Positions 7,358 through 15,167 of a DNA stretch of 29,162 nt are shown here, piece by piece. The stretch is from Candidatus Methanoperedens sp. GTDB taxonomy: Archaea; Halobacteriota; Methanosarcinia; Methanosarcinales; Methanoperedenaceae. Positions within the stretch are counted from its first letter, which is position 1; every line of letters begins with the position of its first letter. A model generated the notes under the pieces. The model made no database searches, was not told the origin of the DNA, and saw only the letters and a list, made by a program, of their open reading frames with translations. The DNA lies in the NCBI GenBank assembly GCA_027460605.1, contig JAPZAN010000102.1, forward strand, positions 1 through 29,162, written 5' to 3'. The position numbers were made by a program, and so were the translations under genes.

Positions 7358-7908
7358 GAAAAATAATATTCGTAACAGGCAATCCGCATAAAGTCAGGGA
7401 AGCCGGTGACATCCTTTCGCACGTCGGAATAACAGTGGAGCAAAATAATTGCGGCTATCCCGAATTGCAGGAGAATGAACTTGAACCCATAGCGAGCTTC
7501 GGCGCGCGGTGGGCTGCCGATAAACTGGACAGTGAGGTCATGGTGGATGATTCAGGGCTTTTCATCGGGGCGCTCGGAGGATTTCCGGGTCCTTATTCCG
7601 CGTATGTTTTTGACACCCTCGGAAATGAAAGGATACTAAAACTCATGGAGGGTGAAACGAACAGGAGAGCAGTTTTTAAATGCGTTATAGGATACTGCCG
7701 TCCCGGTGAAGAACCGTATTTATTTTCCGGGGAAGTAGCGGGCGAAATTGCAAACGAGAGCCGGGGAAGCGGCGGTTTCGGCTATGACCCGATATTCGCA
7801 GTCGGAGGCATGACTTTCGGGGAAATGGTGGAAGAAGAGAAAAACAGGCTATCCCACAGGTATGCGGCGTTGAGTAAATTCGCGCTGTGGTTGAAAAAAG
7901 GGCATTGA
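7354..7908 (+). CDS. rdgB: Non-canonical purine NTP pyrophosphatase (ITP/XTPase, RdgB/HAM1 family)
   Basis: This enzyme hydrolyses dITP, ITP and XTP to the monophosphate plus pyrophosphate, keeping deaminated purines out of nucleic acids. The 184 residues carry the family signatures in order: FVTGNPHKVREA, VMVDDSGLFI with the metal-binding acidic pair, GPYSAYVF, GFGYDPIFAVGG and the closing RLSHRYAALSKF. Length is normal. Its ATG overlaps the stop of the small membrane protein, which couples it to that gene and probably to lysC. It converges on the DUF4139 gene across a hairpin terminator. Confidence 0.95.
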   Translation: MRKIIFVTGNPHKVREAGDILSHVGITVEQNNCGYPELQENELEPIASFGARWAADKLDSEVMVDDSGLFIGALGGFPGPYSAYVFDTLGNERILKLMEGETNRRAVFKCVIGYCRPGEEPYLFSGEVAGEIANESRGSGGFGYDPIFAVGGMTFGEMVEEEKNRLSHRYAALSKFALWLKKGH

Positions 7909-7928
7909 AAAAGGAATGTTTTTTCAAT
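7904..7928. terminator. Bidirectional terminator hairpin between rdgB and the DUF4139 gene
   Basis: ATTGAAAAA (7904-7912) pairs with TTTTTTCAAT (7919-7928) around GGAATG. The stop codons of both converging genes lie inside the stem (rdgB at 7906-7908, DUF4139 at 7924-7926). A T-run follows on either strand, so it can serve both. Confidence 0.55.
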
Positions 7929-9435
7929 ACCTGATCTCAGCTGTGTAGGTTATGGTTTTTGAACCATCTTTGGGTACATTAACCTCAAATTCAATGGTGT
8001 TGGCATCCTTCTTTTTGTACTGCTCGGAAGCTTTCGTAACCTGCCAGTTGCCGTAGAGGTGCTCGGTTACTATTATCTTCACATCCTCGGTTTTATGGTT
8101 CTTCAGTTCGATGCTATAACTTTCCCGGACTCCATAGCTGCCCATCCCCTCCCTGTCTGTTACTGTGCGTTTGCCAACGATATCGAAGGCATTGCCCACG
8201 TTTATCCTTAACTTTTCATCCTTGGGTGTGTGATCTATGCTGTCCTCGCCTAAAAACTGAAGCTGCCCATCGCTGTCAGCCTTATATGCCCTCACTACGC
8301 CCTTTGGAAGCGGCATGCCGAGACCATTTTCCTCGGAGTTGGTTATGTTAAGGGTCACCTTTACCTTCTCCCCATCCCTTGCGCCGTCATAGGAATACTC
8401 TTTCTTTGCTGGCACGTCATCAGCGCTGAGCAGGGATATCTGTTTTATCTCATTGTTGTTCAGGGTTGTTGGGCGCTGGAGAGTGTATAAGTGGTATTCG
8501 AACAGACCTTCCTGTGTGAAACCTGGGGGTGCTCCCATAGGAGCAGGAATAGATGTGGCTGCAGCAATGCCTTTATCATAGTAATACTGGGGCACTTCTA
8601 CACGATTTATATCGCCAGCCACCAGTTTCAGTTTTGCATCCGGATACGCCGTTCCTGCATTGTTCTCAATTGTAACCCAGCCTTTTATGTTCGCCTTTGA
8701 ATCGCTCTGGTCTATCGTAGCAATATAGTTGGCTTTCCAGTTCATGCCGCCTGTGAGATATGTGGTTTCGACTTCCCGGCTTCCTGAGGAATCGGTGTAT
8801 ATCTGCCAGATAAGTGTAGGTTTGGTGAGAAGACCTGCTGAATCAGGATATTCTATCTTCTTTACATTATTCAGAACAACCACGCCTTTCTGGGTTTGAA
8901 GCGTGATGCCGCCTGAGCGGCTGAGAAGCTTGCCTGTGAAGGACTCGTTATCCGAGGTGACTGTTATCTCCTTATCGAGGTATTTATCCAGCAGTTTGTC
9001 CGAGCTTACAAGGTCGTATTCATAGTTCTGCTCTACAACCACCGTGTTCTGGCTTTTAGGGTCCCTGAACATTACGGATGTAGGGTCTATCTGGGAAGCG
9101 ACATCAACGTATTTGATGATATTATTTCCACTGCTTAAATCCATTGTCCTGTATTCTTTTACCAGTGCAAGATTCTGGTTATAAACCGTGACTTCGTTCT
9201 TTGTTTTATCAGGACTGGCTGCTTTTGCGATGGAAAGAAGAGCAACTTTTGGCACTTCCTTTGATACAATGGTGGCGCCGCTCTCGATATTGTTCCAGTT
9301 ATTCTCTTCCCGGCTTCCCCACAGGGATGCAAGAGAAACAAGCAGCAGTGCGATTACAATTAACGCGATGGGCTTTTTGAAACTCGTAGATTTTAAATTT
9401 TGATATATTCCTCTCAGTTTGATTTGATTTGACAT
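7924..9435 (-). CDS. DUF4139 domain-containing protein, membrane anchored
   Basis: This 503-residue protein has an N-terminal membrane helix at about 21-40 (PIALIVIALLLVSLASLWG) and an exported remainder. The body carries the DUF4139 pattern: NEVTVYNQNLALVKEYRTM, then LTGGMNWKANYIATIDQSDS, GWVTIENNAGTAYPDAKLKL, and a C-terminal block of beta-rich repeats ending KDGSKTITYTAEIRY. The molecular role of the family is unknown; extracytoplasmic location is expected. An AGGAGG ribosome site lies 5 bases before the ATG. Upstream on the minus strand are an AT-rich ATATATATA stretch near 9470 and the 18-base palindrome shared with the regulator gene promoter, so joint control by that regulator is likely. 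Confidence 0.85.
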   Translation of the reverse strand: MSNQIKLRGIYQNLKSTSFKKPIALIVIALLLVSLASLWGSREENNWNNIESGATIVSKEVPKVALLSIAKAASPDKTKNEVTVYNQNLALVKEYRTMDLSSGNNIIKYVDVASQIDPTSVMFRDPKSQNTVVVEQNYEYDLVSSDKLLDKYLDKEITVTSDNESFTGKLLSRSGGITLQTQKGVVVLNNVKKIEYPDSAGLLTKPTLIWQIYTDSSGSREVETTYLTGGMNWKANYIATIDQSDSKANIKGWVTIENNAGTAYPDAKLKLVAGDINRVEVPQYYYDKGIAAATSIPAPMGAPPGFTQEGLFEYHLYTLQRPTTLNNNEIKQISLLSADDVPAKKEYSYDGARDGEKVKVTLNITNSEENGLGMPLPKGVVRAYKADSDGQLQFLGEDSIDHTPKDEKLRINVGNAFDIVGKRTVTDREGMGSYGVRESYSIELKNHKTEDVKIIVTEHLYGNWQVTKASEQYKKKDANTIEFEVNVPKDGSKTITYTAEIRY

Positions 9436-9511
9436 TGTTTCCTCCTAACGTCTATTTTCAAGACTGTAATATATATATTTTCTATGACAATCATCTACGT
9501 CCTGTACTTAT

Positions 9512-9545
9512 AAAAGATTTTCTTAAACTACGAATGGATTCGTAG
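9512..9545 (+). repeat. 34-bp direct repeat with 18-bp palindrome, copy A
   Basis: Identical base for base to 10628-10661. It contains the perfect-arm palindrome CTACGAATGGATTCGTAG at 9528-9545. It lies 77 bases upstream of the DUF4139 start and just after the lipoprotein stop codon. It may be an operator, or one of two scars flanking the lipoprotein gene. Confidence 0.85.
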
Positions 9546-9555
9546 TTATAATGTT

Positions 9556-10590
9556 TTAGGGACAAAAAACAACATCGCTTGGATATTTGCCTTCTCTAAT
9601 AAAAGAACCCGAATTACCATTATACCAAAGCTCATAAAATGGTTGCTGTGTTTTATCGGCAGATGTGTTAGTCATTCTTACTTTTAGTATTGGTGAATTT
9701 GCATGAACTTCCCAGGAAAAAGCCTTGCTCCAGTTTGTGAAAATTCCTCCAGAATATTCCTCCCTGAAGCTGAGACATGGATATTTTTTGGAGGTGTATT
9801 CACCGGCTTTATTAACCATATCGCCGTACTCTGAAGGAGGAAATATAGTCTTGGTTCCTGTTACCCGTACAATAAGTTCTGAATCTTCTTTTTTGAAACT
9901 GCCCAGTAACGGAATAAAGTTTCTTATGTGAGAATCCCACAGCTTATATTTCGGTCCGCATCCTTCGGGTATGCCACAATCATCGCCAGTGACGACCGTA
10001 AGCATTCCTGTCAAGGTTATAGAACTATTTGCTGGTGCTATGGCAAGGAGAATTGTATTTATTTCATCAATCCAGGTTTTATCTATCTCTTTGCTTCCTT
10101 CTTCTCTTACAGCCCAGCAAGCATAATTTGTCGTTCCTTCTACTTTTACTTCTTCATAACTAACCAGAATATGACCTTTCAGTTCTTCGTTTAAATTATC
10201 TTCAAGAATGAACAGAGCATCGCTTACATTTTCCAGAATCCGATAACCGCTTTCGTTTGCTGGAATAAAGCTATGATTTGGTCCAATCTGTTGGCTAATA
10301 GTGATATTTTCTGGAAATCTAAAACTCATCTCAAGAATTGTATCGTTTTTCTTCATCCGCTGGACTCGTTCTTGGCTAAAAACACATTTTGCTTGGATAT
10401 CTACCCTGTGAAGAGTTTTCCAGAGATAAACCGTTTTTGGATTTTTCTCCTCAAGAGGCGACGGTGTTGGTGTTGAAGCAGGAATTGGAGTACTGACATT
10501 TTCAGAGGATTTCTCCTTAATTGTACATCCACTAACCAACACAATCCCTATGAACAGGATTCCTATTAGAACTATGTTTGTATTATTCAT
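9556..10590 (-). CDS. Lipoprotein of unknown function
   Basis: This 344-residue protein has a signal sequence and lipobox ending LVSGC at residue 22, so it should be exported and lipid-anchored. A short Ser/Thr/Pro-rich linker (STPIPASTPTPSP) follows, as in archaeal surface proteins. Seven or so further cysteines (for example DDCGIPEGCG and KKYPCLSF) may form disulphides outside the cell. No family is recognised. Base composition is more AT-rich than the neighbouring genes, and the gene is flanked by identical 34-bp direct repeats at 9512-9545 and 10628-10661, which could mean it was inserted as a unit. The start ATG has no clear ribosome site. Confidence 0.8.
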   Translation of the reverse strand: MNNTNIVLIGILFIGIVLVSGCTIKEKSSENVSTPIPASTPTPSPLEEKNPKTVYLWKTLHRVDIQAKCVFSQERVQRMKKNDTILEMSFRFPENITISQQIGPNHSFIPANESGYRILENVSDALFILEDNLNEELKGHILVSYEEVKVEGTTNYACWAVREEGSKEIDKTWIDEINTILLAIAPANSSITLTGMLTVVTGDDCGIPEGCGPKYKLWDSHIRNFIPLLGSFKKEDSELIVRVTGTKTIFPPSEYGDMVNKAGEYTSKKYPCLSFREEYSGGIFTNWSKAFSWEVHANSPILKVRMTNTSADKTQQPFYELWYNGNSGSFIREGKYPSDVVFCP

Positions 10591-10627
10591 TATAATTATC
10601 TGGGTGTAATCTTCACTTCGTACCTAC

Positions 10628-10661
10628 AAAAGATTTTCTTAAACTACGAATGGATTCGTAG
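10628..10661 (+). repeat. 34-bp direct repeat with 18-bp palindrome, copy B (probable operator)
   Basis: Identical to 9512-9545, with the palindrome CTACGAATGGATTCGTAG at 10644-10661. It ends 14 bases before the TATA-like box of the winged-helix regulator gene and lies 38 bases upstream of the divergent lipoprotein start. This is a natural position for an operator of the neighbouring regulator, acting on both directions. Confidence 0.8.
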
Positions 10662-10674
10662 CTATAGCAATCTC

Positions 10675-10683
10675 TTTTAATAT
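10675..10683 (+). promoter_or_regulatory. TATA-like box of the membrane-tethered regulator gene
   Basis: TTTTAATAT is centred about 26 bases before the ATG at 10705, so the transcript should be leaderless; no ribosome site is present. The palindrome of copy B lies immediately upstream. Confidence 0.5.
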
Positions 10684-10704
10684 CCTTGCCTATTAATAAT
10701 AAGA

Positions 10705-11580
10705 ATGCCAGAAAATGAGAAAGACCCCAGCGATGAAAAGCTCCTCATACTTCCACTGGGAGAAGAATCCAAGAAAATAACACAGGTCATATCAAACGAC
10801 ACAGCAAGGCAGGTAATCGAGCTTCTTGCCGATGCGCCGCTTTCAGCCAGCGATATTGCAGAGCGTTTGCAGGCGCCTCTTACCACTATTACTTACAATC
10901 TTGAAAACTTGGAAAGCGTGGGACTTGTTAAGGTCGAGAGGATAAAATACAGCGAGAAAGGCAGAGAGGTCAAGATTTATGCGCCAGTGAGAAAACTCAT
11001 TGTTGTTGTGCCTGAGAAGGCAGACCGGAAATCTGTGGCTGATGTACTCAGGAAGTATATGGGCGTAATACTGGCAGCAGTGCTTGCCTCAAGTTTCATT
11101 GAGTTTTTCATGAGAAGCGCTGGCAGGAGCGCAAAAATGTGGCAAATAACAAGCGAATCGAATTCACTGCCCGCTCCCACTCCAGCCATGCCGGCGATTC
11201 CTGCTATCACGTCCACGCCTGCCATGATGATTAATGAAACCATAAAAGGCGGAGACGTTGGTGGAATAGTTCCTACCCCGGCAGCTACTCCAATGGTTTC
11301 CCCGGCGCCTACAGCCGAAGTTCAATCCATACCGCCTGCGGCCTCCACACCAATCGTTCCTGAGCCAACATCAGTAGGCGCATATAGTGCTAATGCTACT
11401 GCAACGCCTGTACCTCCGATGGCGGACACCAGTGTGGCAAGCCAGGCGGCGCCTGATATTTTCACAAACCTGGCGAACACTATTACTGCGCATCCCGGGC
11501 TGCTTTTCCTCATGGGATGCCTTTTTGTGGTTGCTTTGCTTATCGTTATGGATTATCGCAGAAAGAGGAAAAATGGCTAA
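10705..11580 (+). CDS. Membrane-tethered winged-helix (ArsR-like) transcription regulator
   Basis: This is a 291-residue protein in three parts. Residues about 25-100 form a winged helix-turn-helix: DTARQVIELLADAPLSASDI, then LQAPLTTITYNLENLESVGL and a wing with EKGREVKIYAP. A hydrophobic segment follows at about 119-136 (MGVILAAVLASSFIEFFM). A long Pro/Thr/Ala-rich stretch covers 150-255, then a second helix at about 263-282 (LLFLMGCLFVVALLIVMDY) and RRKRKNG. The DNA-binding domain would be cytoplasmic and the low-complexity linker exposed outside. It probably senses a surface state and binds the palindrome next to its own promoter. Its stop overlaps the start of the PGF-CTERM gene. Confidence 0.85.
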   Translation: MPENEKDPSDEKLLILPLGEESKKITQVISNDTARQVIELLADAPLSASDIAERLQAPLTTITYNLENLESVGLVKVERIKYSEKGREVKIYAPVRKLIVVVPEKADRKSVADVLRKYMGVILAAVLASSFIEFFMRSAGRSAKMWQITSESNSLPAPTPAMPAIPAITSTPAMMINETIKGGDVGGIVPTPAATPMVSPAPTAEVQSIPPAASTPIVPEPTSVGAYSANATATPVPPMADTSVASQAAPDIFTNLANTITAHPGLLFLMGCLFVVALLIVMDYRRKRKNG

Positions 11581-12172
11581 AGATTTCAGAATATCGATGG
11601 ATATGACAGCTAAGATAGCGATTCTAATTATGGCATTACTTGCTGCTGCACCTGCAGTATCGGCTTTAATGGCGGAAATAAGTGTAGAAGACCTGACCAG
11701 AGAGTCTGATGTAATCGCTATAGGAGACATTAAAGAAGTGGAAAGCAGGTGGAATCTATGGAGGACGATGATTTACACGTATTCAACGCTCTCTGTTGAA
11801 AAGTATATTAAAGGCGGTGAAGGGGCTGAAACACTGACAATAATCACCGAAGGCGGAACTGTGGGCGAATCATTCGTGTTGGTGGAAGATGTTCCTGTCT
11901 TCACGAAGAACGAGAAGGTGCTGGTTTTCCTGAAAAGGGCTGGAAGTGAATTCAGCGTTGCAGGTTGGGCGCAGGGCAAGTATATTGTCGAGAATGAGAG
12001 TGTGCGTGATATAAGTGGTGAGAAAGTATCCCTGAATGATTTCTTACGCCGGATAGGAGATGTAATACCAGTGCCGGATGCCGCAACACCGACAAAAACT
12101 CCAGCCGCGCCTGGATTTGAGGCAATACTGGGATTGTTGGGACTGCTTGCAGTGCATCGCTTGTTGGAGTGA
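11573..12172 (+). CDS. Secreted surface protein with PGF-CTERM sorting signal
   Basis: The 199-residue protein starts at the ATG at 11573, inside the last codons of the regulator gene; the frame is open further up but reads through the regulator coding region in another frame. Residues 10-31 are a signal peptide (MTAKIAILIMALLAAAPAVSA). The domain that follows (SVEDLTRESDVIAIGDIKEV ... LVFLKRAGSEFSVAGWAQGK) is not named. The C-terminus has a Thr/Pro linker (DAATPTKTPAA) then PGFEAILGLLGLLAVHRLLE, the PGF-CTERM signal processed by archaeosortase A in archaea. Coupling to the tethered regulator suggests they act in one surface-response system. Confidence 0.85.
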   Translation: MAKDFRISMDMTAKIAILIMALLAAAPAVSALMAEISVEDLTRESDVIAIGDIKEVESRWNLWRTMIYTYSTLSVEKYIKGGEGAETLTIITEGGTVGESFVLVEDVPVFTKNEKVLVFLKRAGSEFSVAGWAQGKYIVENESVRDISGEKVSLNDFLRRIGDVIPVPDAATPTKTPAAPGFEAILGLLGLLAVHRLLE

Positions 12173-12286
12173 ATATAATGCTATGAAATTATACAGAAGG
12201 TAGGTTTTTATCTTCGATGTCCAATTTTCACCTGATGAATCTGGTCGTTTTAGAGAGTTAATAAGGTTAGGGAAGGACAAGAAAAT

Positions 12287-12901
12287 TTGAAAGAAAGTGA
12301 GATCGTACTTGATATAATCAAAAGACGGCGCAGCGTCAGGCGGTTTGATGGCGCCACGATACCGAAGGAGGCTATGGAGCAAATTCTCGAAGCAGGTAGA
12401 TGGGCTCCATCGGGCGCGAACGCCCAGCCCTGGCGCTTCGTTGTGGTAACGCAGAAAGAAAAACTGTCTGCAATATCGGATTTCTGCTACTATAAATTGT
12501 TTAAATCCCGCCATGTCGGAGAAGCTGGCGCTGCTGTGGTCATATGCGCTGACCCGGAGGCGGGAAGCAAAACATATACTATTGATGCAGCGATAGCAGG
12601 GACAAACATGACCCTTATGGCGACATCGCTTGGCATCGGTTCATGCTGGATAGGCGCATTCCGGGAGGAAAAACTGAAAGAATTACTGCATATTCCCGCG
12701 GAGTTAAAAATCATAGCTCTTATCGCTTTCGGATATGAAGTCGGTAAAGCATCTGTTCCTCCGAGGCTTCCGCTTTCCAGTATTGCTCATTATGAAACTT
12801 ATGATGCTGAAAATGAGCCTGGCATAATAACAAAAAAGAAGTCCTCCGGTCCATTTTCGGTTTTCGGAAAGCTGCTTCGCGTCCTTTTCAACAGGCGGTA
12901 A
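12287..12901 (+). CDS. Nitroreductase family flavoprotein
   Basis: This is a 204-residue FMN-dependent oxidoreductase of the nitroreductase fold. Visible signatures are IIKRRRSVRRFDG (phosphate and flavin contacts), ILEAGRWAPSGANAQPWRFV, and LGIGSCWIGAF in the C-terminal half. The physiological substrate cannot be told from sequence. The basic tail (KKKSSGPFSVFGKLLRVLFN) is longer than usual and could lie against the membrane. The start is a TTG at 12287 with a GGAAGG site upstream, chosen because the first in-frame ATG would cut into the conserved core. It converges on the Cgi121 gene with 8 bases between. Confidence 0.88.
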   Translation: MKESEIVLDIIKRRRSVRRFDGATIPKEAMEQILEAGRWAPSGANAQPWRFVVVTQKEKLSAISDFCYYKLFKSRHVGEAGAAVVICADPEAGSKTYTIDAAIAGTNMTLMATSLGIGSCWIGAFREEKLKELLHIPAELKIIALIAFGYEVGKASVPPRLPLSSIAHYETYDAENEPGIITKKKSSGPFSVFGKLLRVLFNRR

Positions 12902-12909
12902 AATGCAAG

Positions 12910-13401
12910 CTATTTTATTACATCCACAAGCGCAACTCTTTCAATTACAAGCTCAGGGATTTTATCTTCCCCTCTGGCTTTGAGTTCTTCTTTTGTGATA
13001 TTGAATATTTCCAATAATGCATCGTTTTTGGAGTTATCATATTGAAGCACGGGCTTTGGAGTTATCTCATCGAACGCGGATAAATCGATAATCTCGCCGA
13101 TTGCCACAAGGGCAATATTATTTTCCCCATTGTGCACGCCAAGTTTCATCGCCCTGTTTATCTGTCGAGTGCCTGCTGCATAAAGCATTATTTCCTTGGC
13201 GAGGTCGTTTGCGATATTCCTGCCTGCTTTGAATGAGTTCATCGCTTTTTTTACTGCGAATCTTATGTGTTCCTCGCCTGCCAACTTATCGGCATCGAAA
13301 GCCTGTATTACTACGTTATTATCTTTGCTCGTTTTTTTGATTTTCCCAAGGAATTTTTCCATATTATCTATGAATATCGTGCCCTCTAGGATGTGAATCA
13401 T
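12910..13401 (-). CDS. cgi121: KEOPS complex subunit Cgi121
   Basis: Cgi121 is a subunit of KEOPS, which helps make the universal t6A37 modification of tRNAs reading ANN codons by presenting the tRNA. The 163-residue protein is of family length and shows EHIRFAVKKAMNSF, MLYAAGTRQINRAMKLGVHN and NIALVAIG, which fit the family core. Two ATGs stand in tandem (13404 and 13401); the second is taken because AAGGAG is better spaced from it. It stands alone here, without the Kae1-Bud32 gene. Confidence 0.82.
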   Translation of the reverse strand: MIHILEGTIFIDNMEKFLGKIKKTSKDNNVVIQAFDADKLAGEEHIRFAVKKAMNSFKAGRNIANDLAKEIMLYAAGTRQINRAMKLGVHNGENNIALVAIGEIIDLSAFDEITPKPVLQYDNSKNDALLEIFNITKEELKARGEDKIPELVIERVALVDVIK

Positions 13402-13484
13402 CACTCCTTAAAAGAGTTGTATCATGAAAAAGATAACGATTATGGTGTAGATATTGTCAACTAGTAAAGTAAGATGGATTAAAT

Positions 13485-13553
13485 CACCGCAAAGAGCGCG
13501 AAGAACGCAAAGCTGAGACTAACACCTTTGCGGACTTTGCGTCCTTCGCGGTG
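13485..13553. repeat. Imperfect inverted repeat with CACCGC ends
   Basis: The left arm CACCGCAAAGAGCGCGAAG and the right arm CTTTGCGTCCTTCGCGGTG pair with a few mismatches around TGAGACTAACAC. Repeats of the CACCGCGAAGGACGCGAAG kind are scattered between genes in many bacterial and archaeal genomes. It lies in the 200-base gap between the divergent cgi121 and gpmI genes. It could fold as a long hairpin; no function is known. Confidence 0.65.
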
Positions 13554-13574
13554 AATGCTCCTGCTCACCGATAA

Positions 13575-13582
13575 CTAAATAC
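13575..13582 (+). promoter_or_regulatory. TATA-like box for gpmI
   Basis: CTAAATAC is centred about 28 bases before the ATG at 13607, with no ribosome site between, so a leaderless transcript is likely. It lies 22 bases after the inverted repeat. Confidence 0.4.
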
Positions 13583-13606
13583 ATTTACGAAAAGTATTCA
13601 AGCCAG

Positions 13607-15133
13607 ATGATTAAAAAGCGACCTCTATTACTAATGATACTCGACGGCTACGGTCTTAGTGAGAATAAAGAGGGAAACGCCATAGCATCCGCAAAAACCC
13701 CGAACCTCGACAGGCTTTTTTCAACTTATCCGCATACGGCTCTTGACGCATCCGGCGAATCCGTAGGACTTCCCGATGGCCAGATGGGAAACTCCGAGGT
13801 CGGGCATCTCAATATGGGCGCGGGGAGAATTGTTTACCAGGATTTAACGAAGATAACAAAATCGATTCGCGAAGGGGATTTCTTCAGGAATAAAACGCTA
13901 TTTAAGGCACTGGAAAACGTCAAAAAATATGAATCATCCCTGCATCTTATGGGCTTGCTTTCAGACGGCGGCGTCCACAGCCATAACACTCACCTGTATG
14001 CATTACTTGAACTGGCAAAAAAGCAGGGGATAAAAAAAGTGTATGTCCATGCTTTCCTTGACGGCAGGGACGTTCCGCCCAGGAGCGCCCTTGCTTATAT
14101 TTCAGATGCTGAAAAAAAGATGAAAGAATTGGTAGGCGAATTTGCATCAATTTCGGGGAGATATTATGCCATGGACAGGGACAAACGTTGGGACAGGGTG
14201 GAAAAGGCTTACGATGCAATGACATCAGGACTTGGCAATACATCAAGCAGTGCGCTTCTTGCTGTGGAGAACGCTTATTCCAGGGGTGAGACTGATGAGT
14301 TTGTCACCCCGACAATTATTTTGAAAAACAAAAAACCTGTTTCACAAATATCAAATAAAGATTCAGTTATTTTCTTTAATTTCCGCTCGGACAGAGCCCG
14401 CGAGATAAGCCGCGCTTTTACGGATGATGAGTTTGGGGATTTTAAACGAGCCGTATATCCGCATACACATTTCGTGTGCCTGACCCAGTACGACGAGACC
14501 TTCAAAGTCCCTGTTGCATATCCGCCCGAATCACTTAAAAATATACTTGCAGACGTCCTGTCAGACCATAATCTAAAACAACTCAAGATTGCAGAAACCG
14601 AGAAATACGCACACGTTACCTTCTTTTTTAACGGAGGACGGGAAACGCCTGTCAGGGGCGAGGAAAGGCTCTTGATACCTTCCCCGAAAGTGGCGACGTA
14701 TGATTTGCAGCCGCAGATGAGCGCTTTTCTTGTTACCGATGAAGTCGTAAAAGCTGTGTCTTCAGGTAAATATGACGTAATTATATTGAATTATGCCAAT
14801 CTTGACATGGTCGGGCACACCGGTGTATTTGACCCTGCCGTGAAAGCTGTTGAGGCGATCGATGAATGCATAGGCATGGTATTCACGGCCATAAAAGATG
14901 CAGGCGGATTATTGATAATAACGGCTGACCACGGAAATGCGGAACAGATGGTTGATGAAAAAGGCGGCATCCACACAGCGCATACCTGCGACCCGGTGCC
15001 GTTTATTTTTTGCGAAACAGGCGTTGCGCTAAAGGATGGGATACTGGCTGATATAGCACCTACTCTTCTTGGTGTTCTTGGGATTGAAAAACCGCAAGAG
15101 ATGACAGGACAATCTTTAATAAAACCGCTATAA
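13607..15133 (+). CDS. gpmI: 2,3-bisphosphoglycerate-independent phosphoglycerate mutase
   Basis: This enzyme interconverts 3- and 2-phosphoglycerate in glycolysis and gluconeogenesis using two manganese ions. The 508-residue length matches the bacterial-type enzyme. Metal and catalytic positions are present: D13 in LMILDGYG, the phosphorylated S63 in MGNSEVGHLNMGAGR, HAFLDGRDVPPRSA, NFRSDRAREI, NLDMVGHTG and TADHGNAEQM. Most methanogens use the distantly related ApgM, so the long GpmI form is worth noting. Start at the ATG at 13607 agrees with the family and with the TATA box. Confidence 0.96.
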   Translation: MIKKRPLLLMILDGYGLSENKEGNAIASAKTPNLDRLFSTYPHTALDASGESVGLPDGQMGNSEVGHLNMGAGRIVYQDLTKITKSIREGDFFRNKTLFKALENVKKYESSLHLMGLLSDGGVHSHNTHLYALLELAKKQGIKKVYVHAFLDGRDVPPRSALAYISDAEKKMKELVGEFASISGRYYAMDRDKRWDRVEKAYDAMTSGLGNTSSSALLAVENAYSRGETDEFVTPTIILKNKKPVSQISNKDSVIFFNFRSDRAREISRAFTDDEFGDFKRAVYPHTHFVCLTQYDETFKVPVAYPPESLKNILADVLSDHNLKQLKIAETEKYAHVTFFFNGGRETPVRGEERLLIPSPKVATYDLQPQMSAFLVTDEVVKAVSSGKYDVIILNYANLDMVGHTGVFDPAVKAVEAIDECIGMVFTAIKDAGGLLIITADHGNAEQMVDEKGGIHTAHTCDPVPFIFCETGVALKDGILADIAPTLLGVLGIEKPQEMTGQSLIKPL

Positions 15134-15137
15134 AATC

Positions 15138-15146
15138 TATATATAC
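15138..15146 (+). promoter_or_regulatory. TATA box for the RMD1-like gene
   Basis: CTATATATAC is centred about 26 bases before the ATG at 15168 and only a few bases after the gpmI stop. A leaderless transcript is predicted, independent of gpmI. Confidence 0.55.
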
Positions 15147-15167
15147 TTTCCAAACAGATTTTAGCAT

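Noticed and set aside
11387..11572. Upstream extension of the PGF-CTERM gene
   Set aside because: The extra 62 residues are the regulator coding region in another frame; the start at 11573 gives a proper signal peptide.
13485..13553. CRISPR or mobile element at the CACCGC repeat
   Set aside because: There is a single inverted pair, with no regular spacers or cas genes; it fits a common intergenic repeat type.
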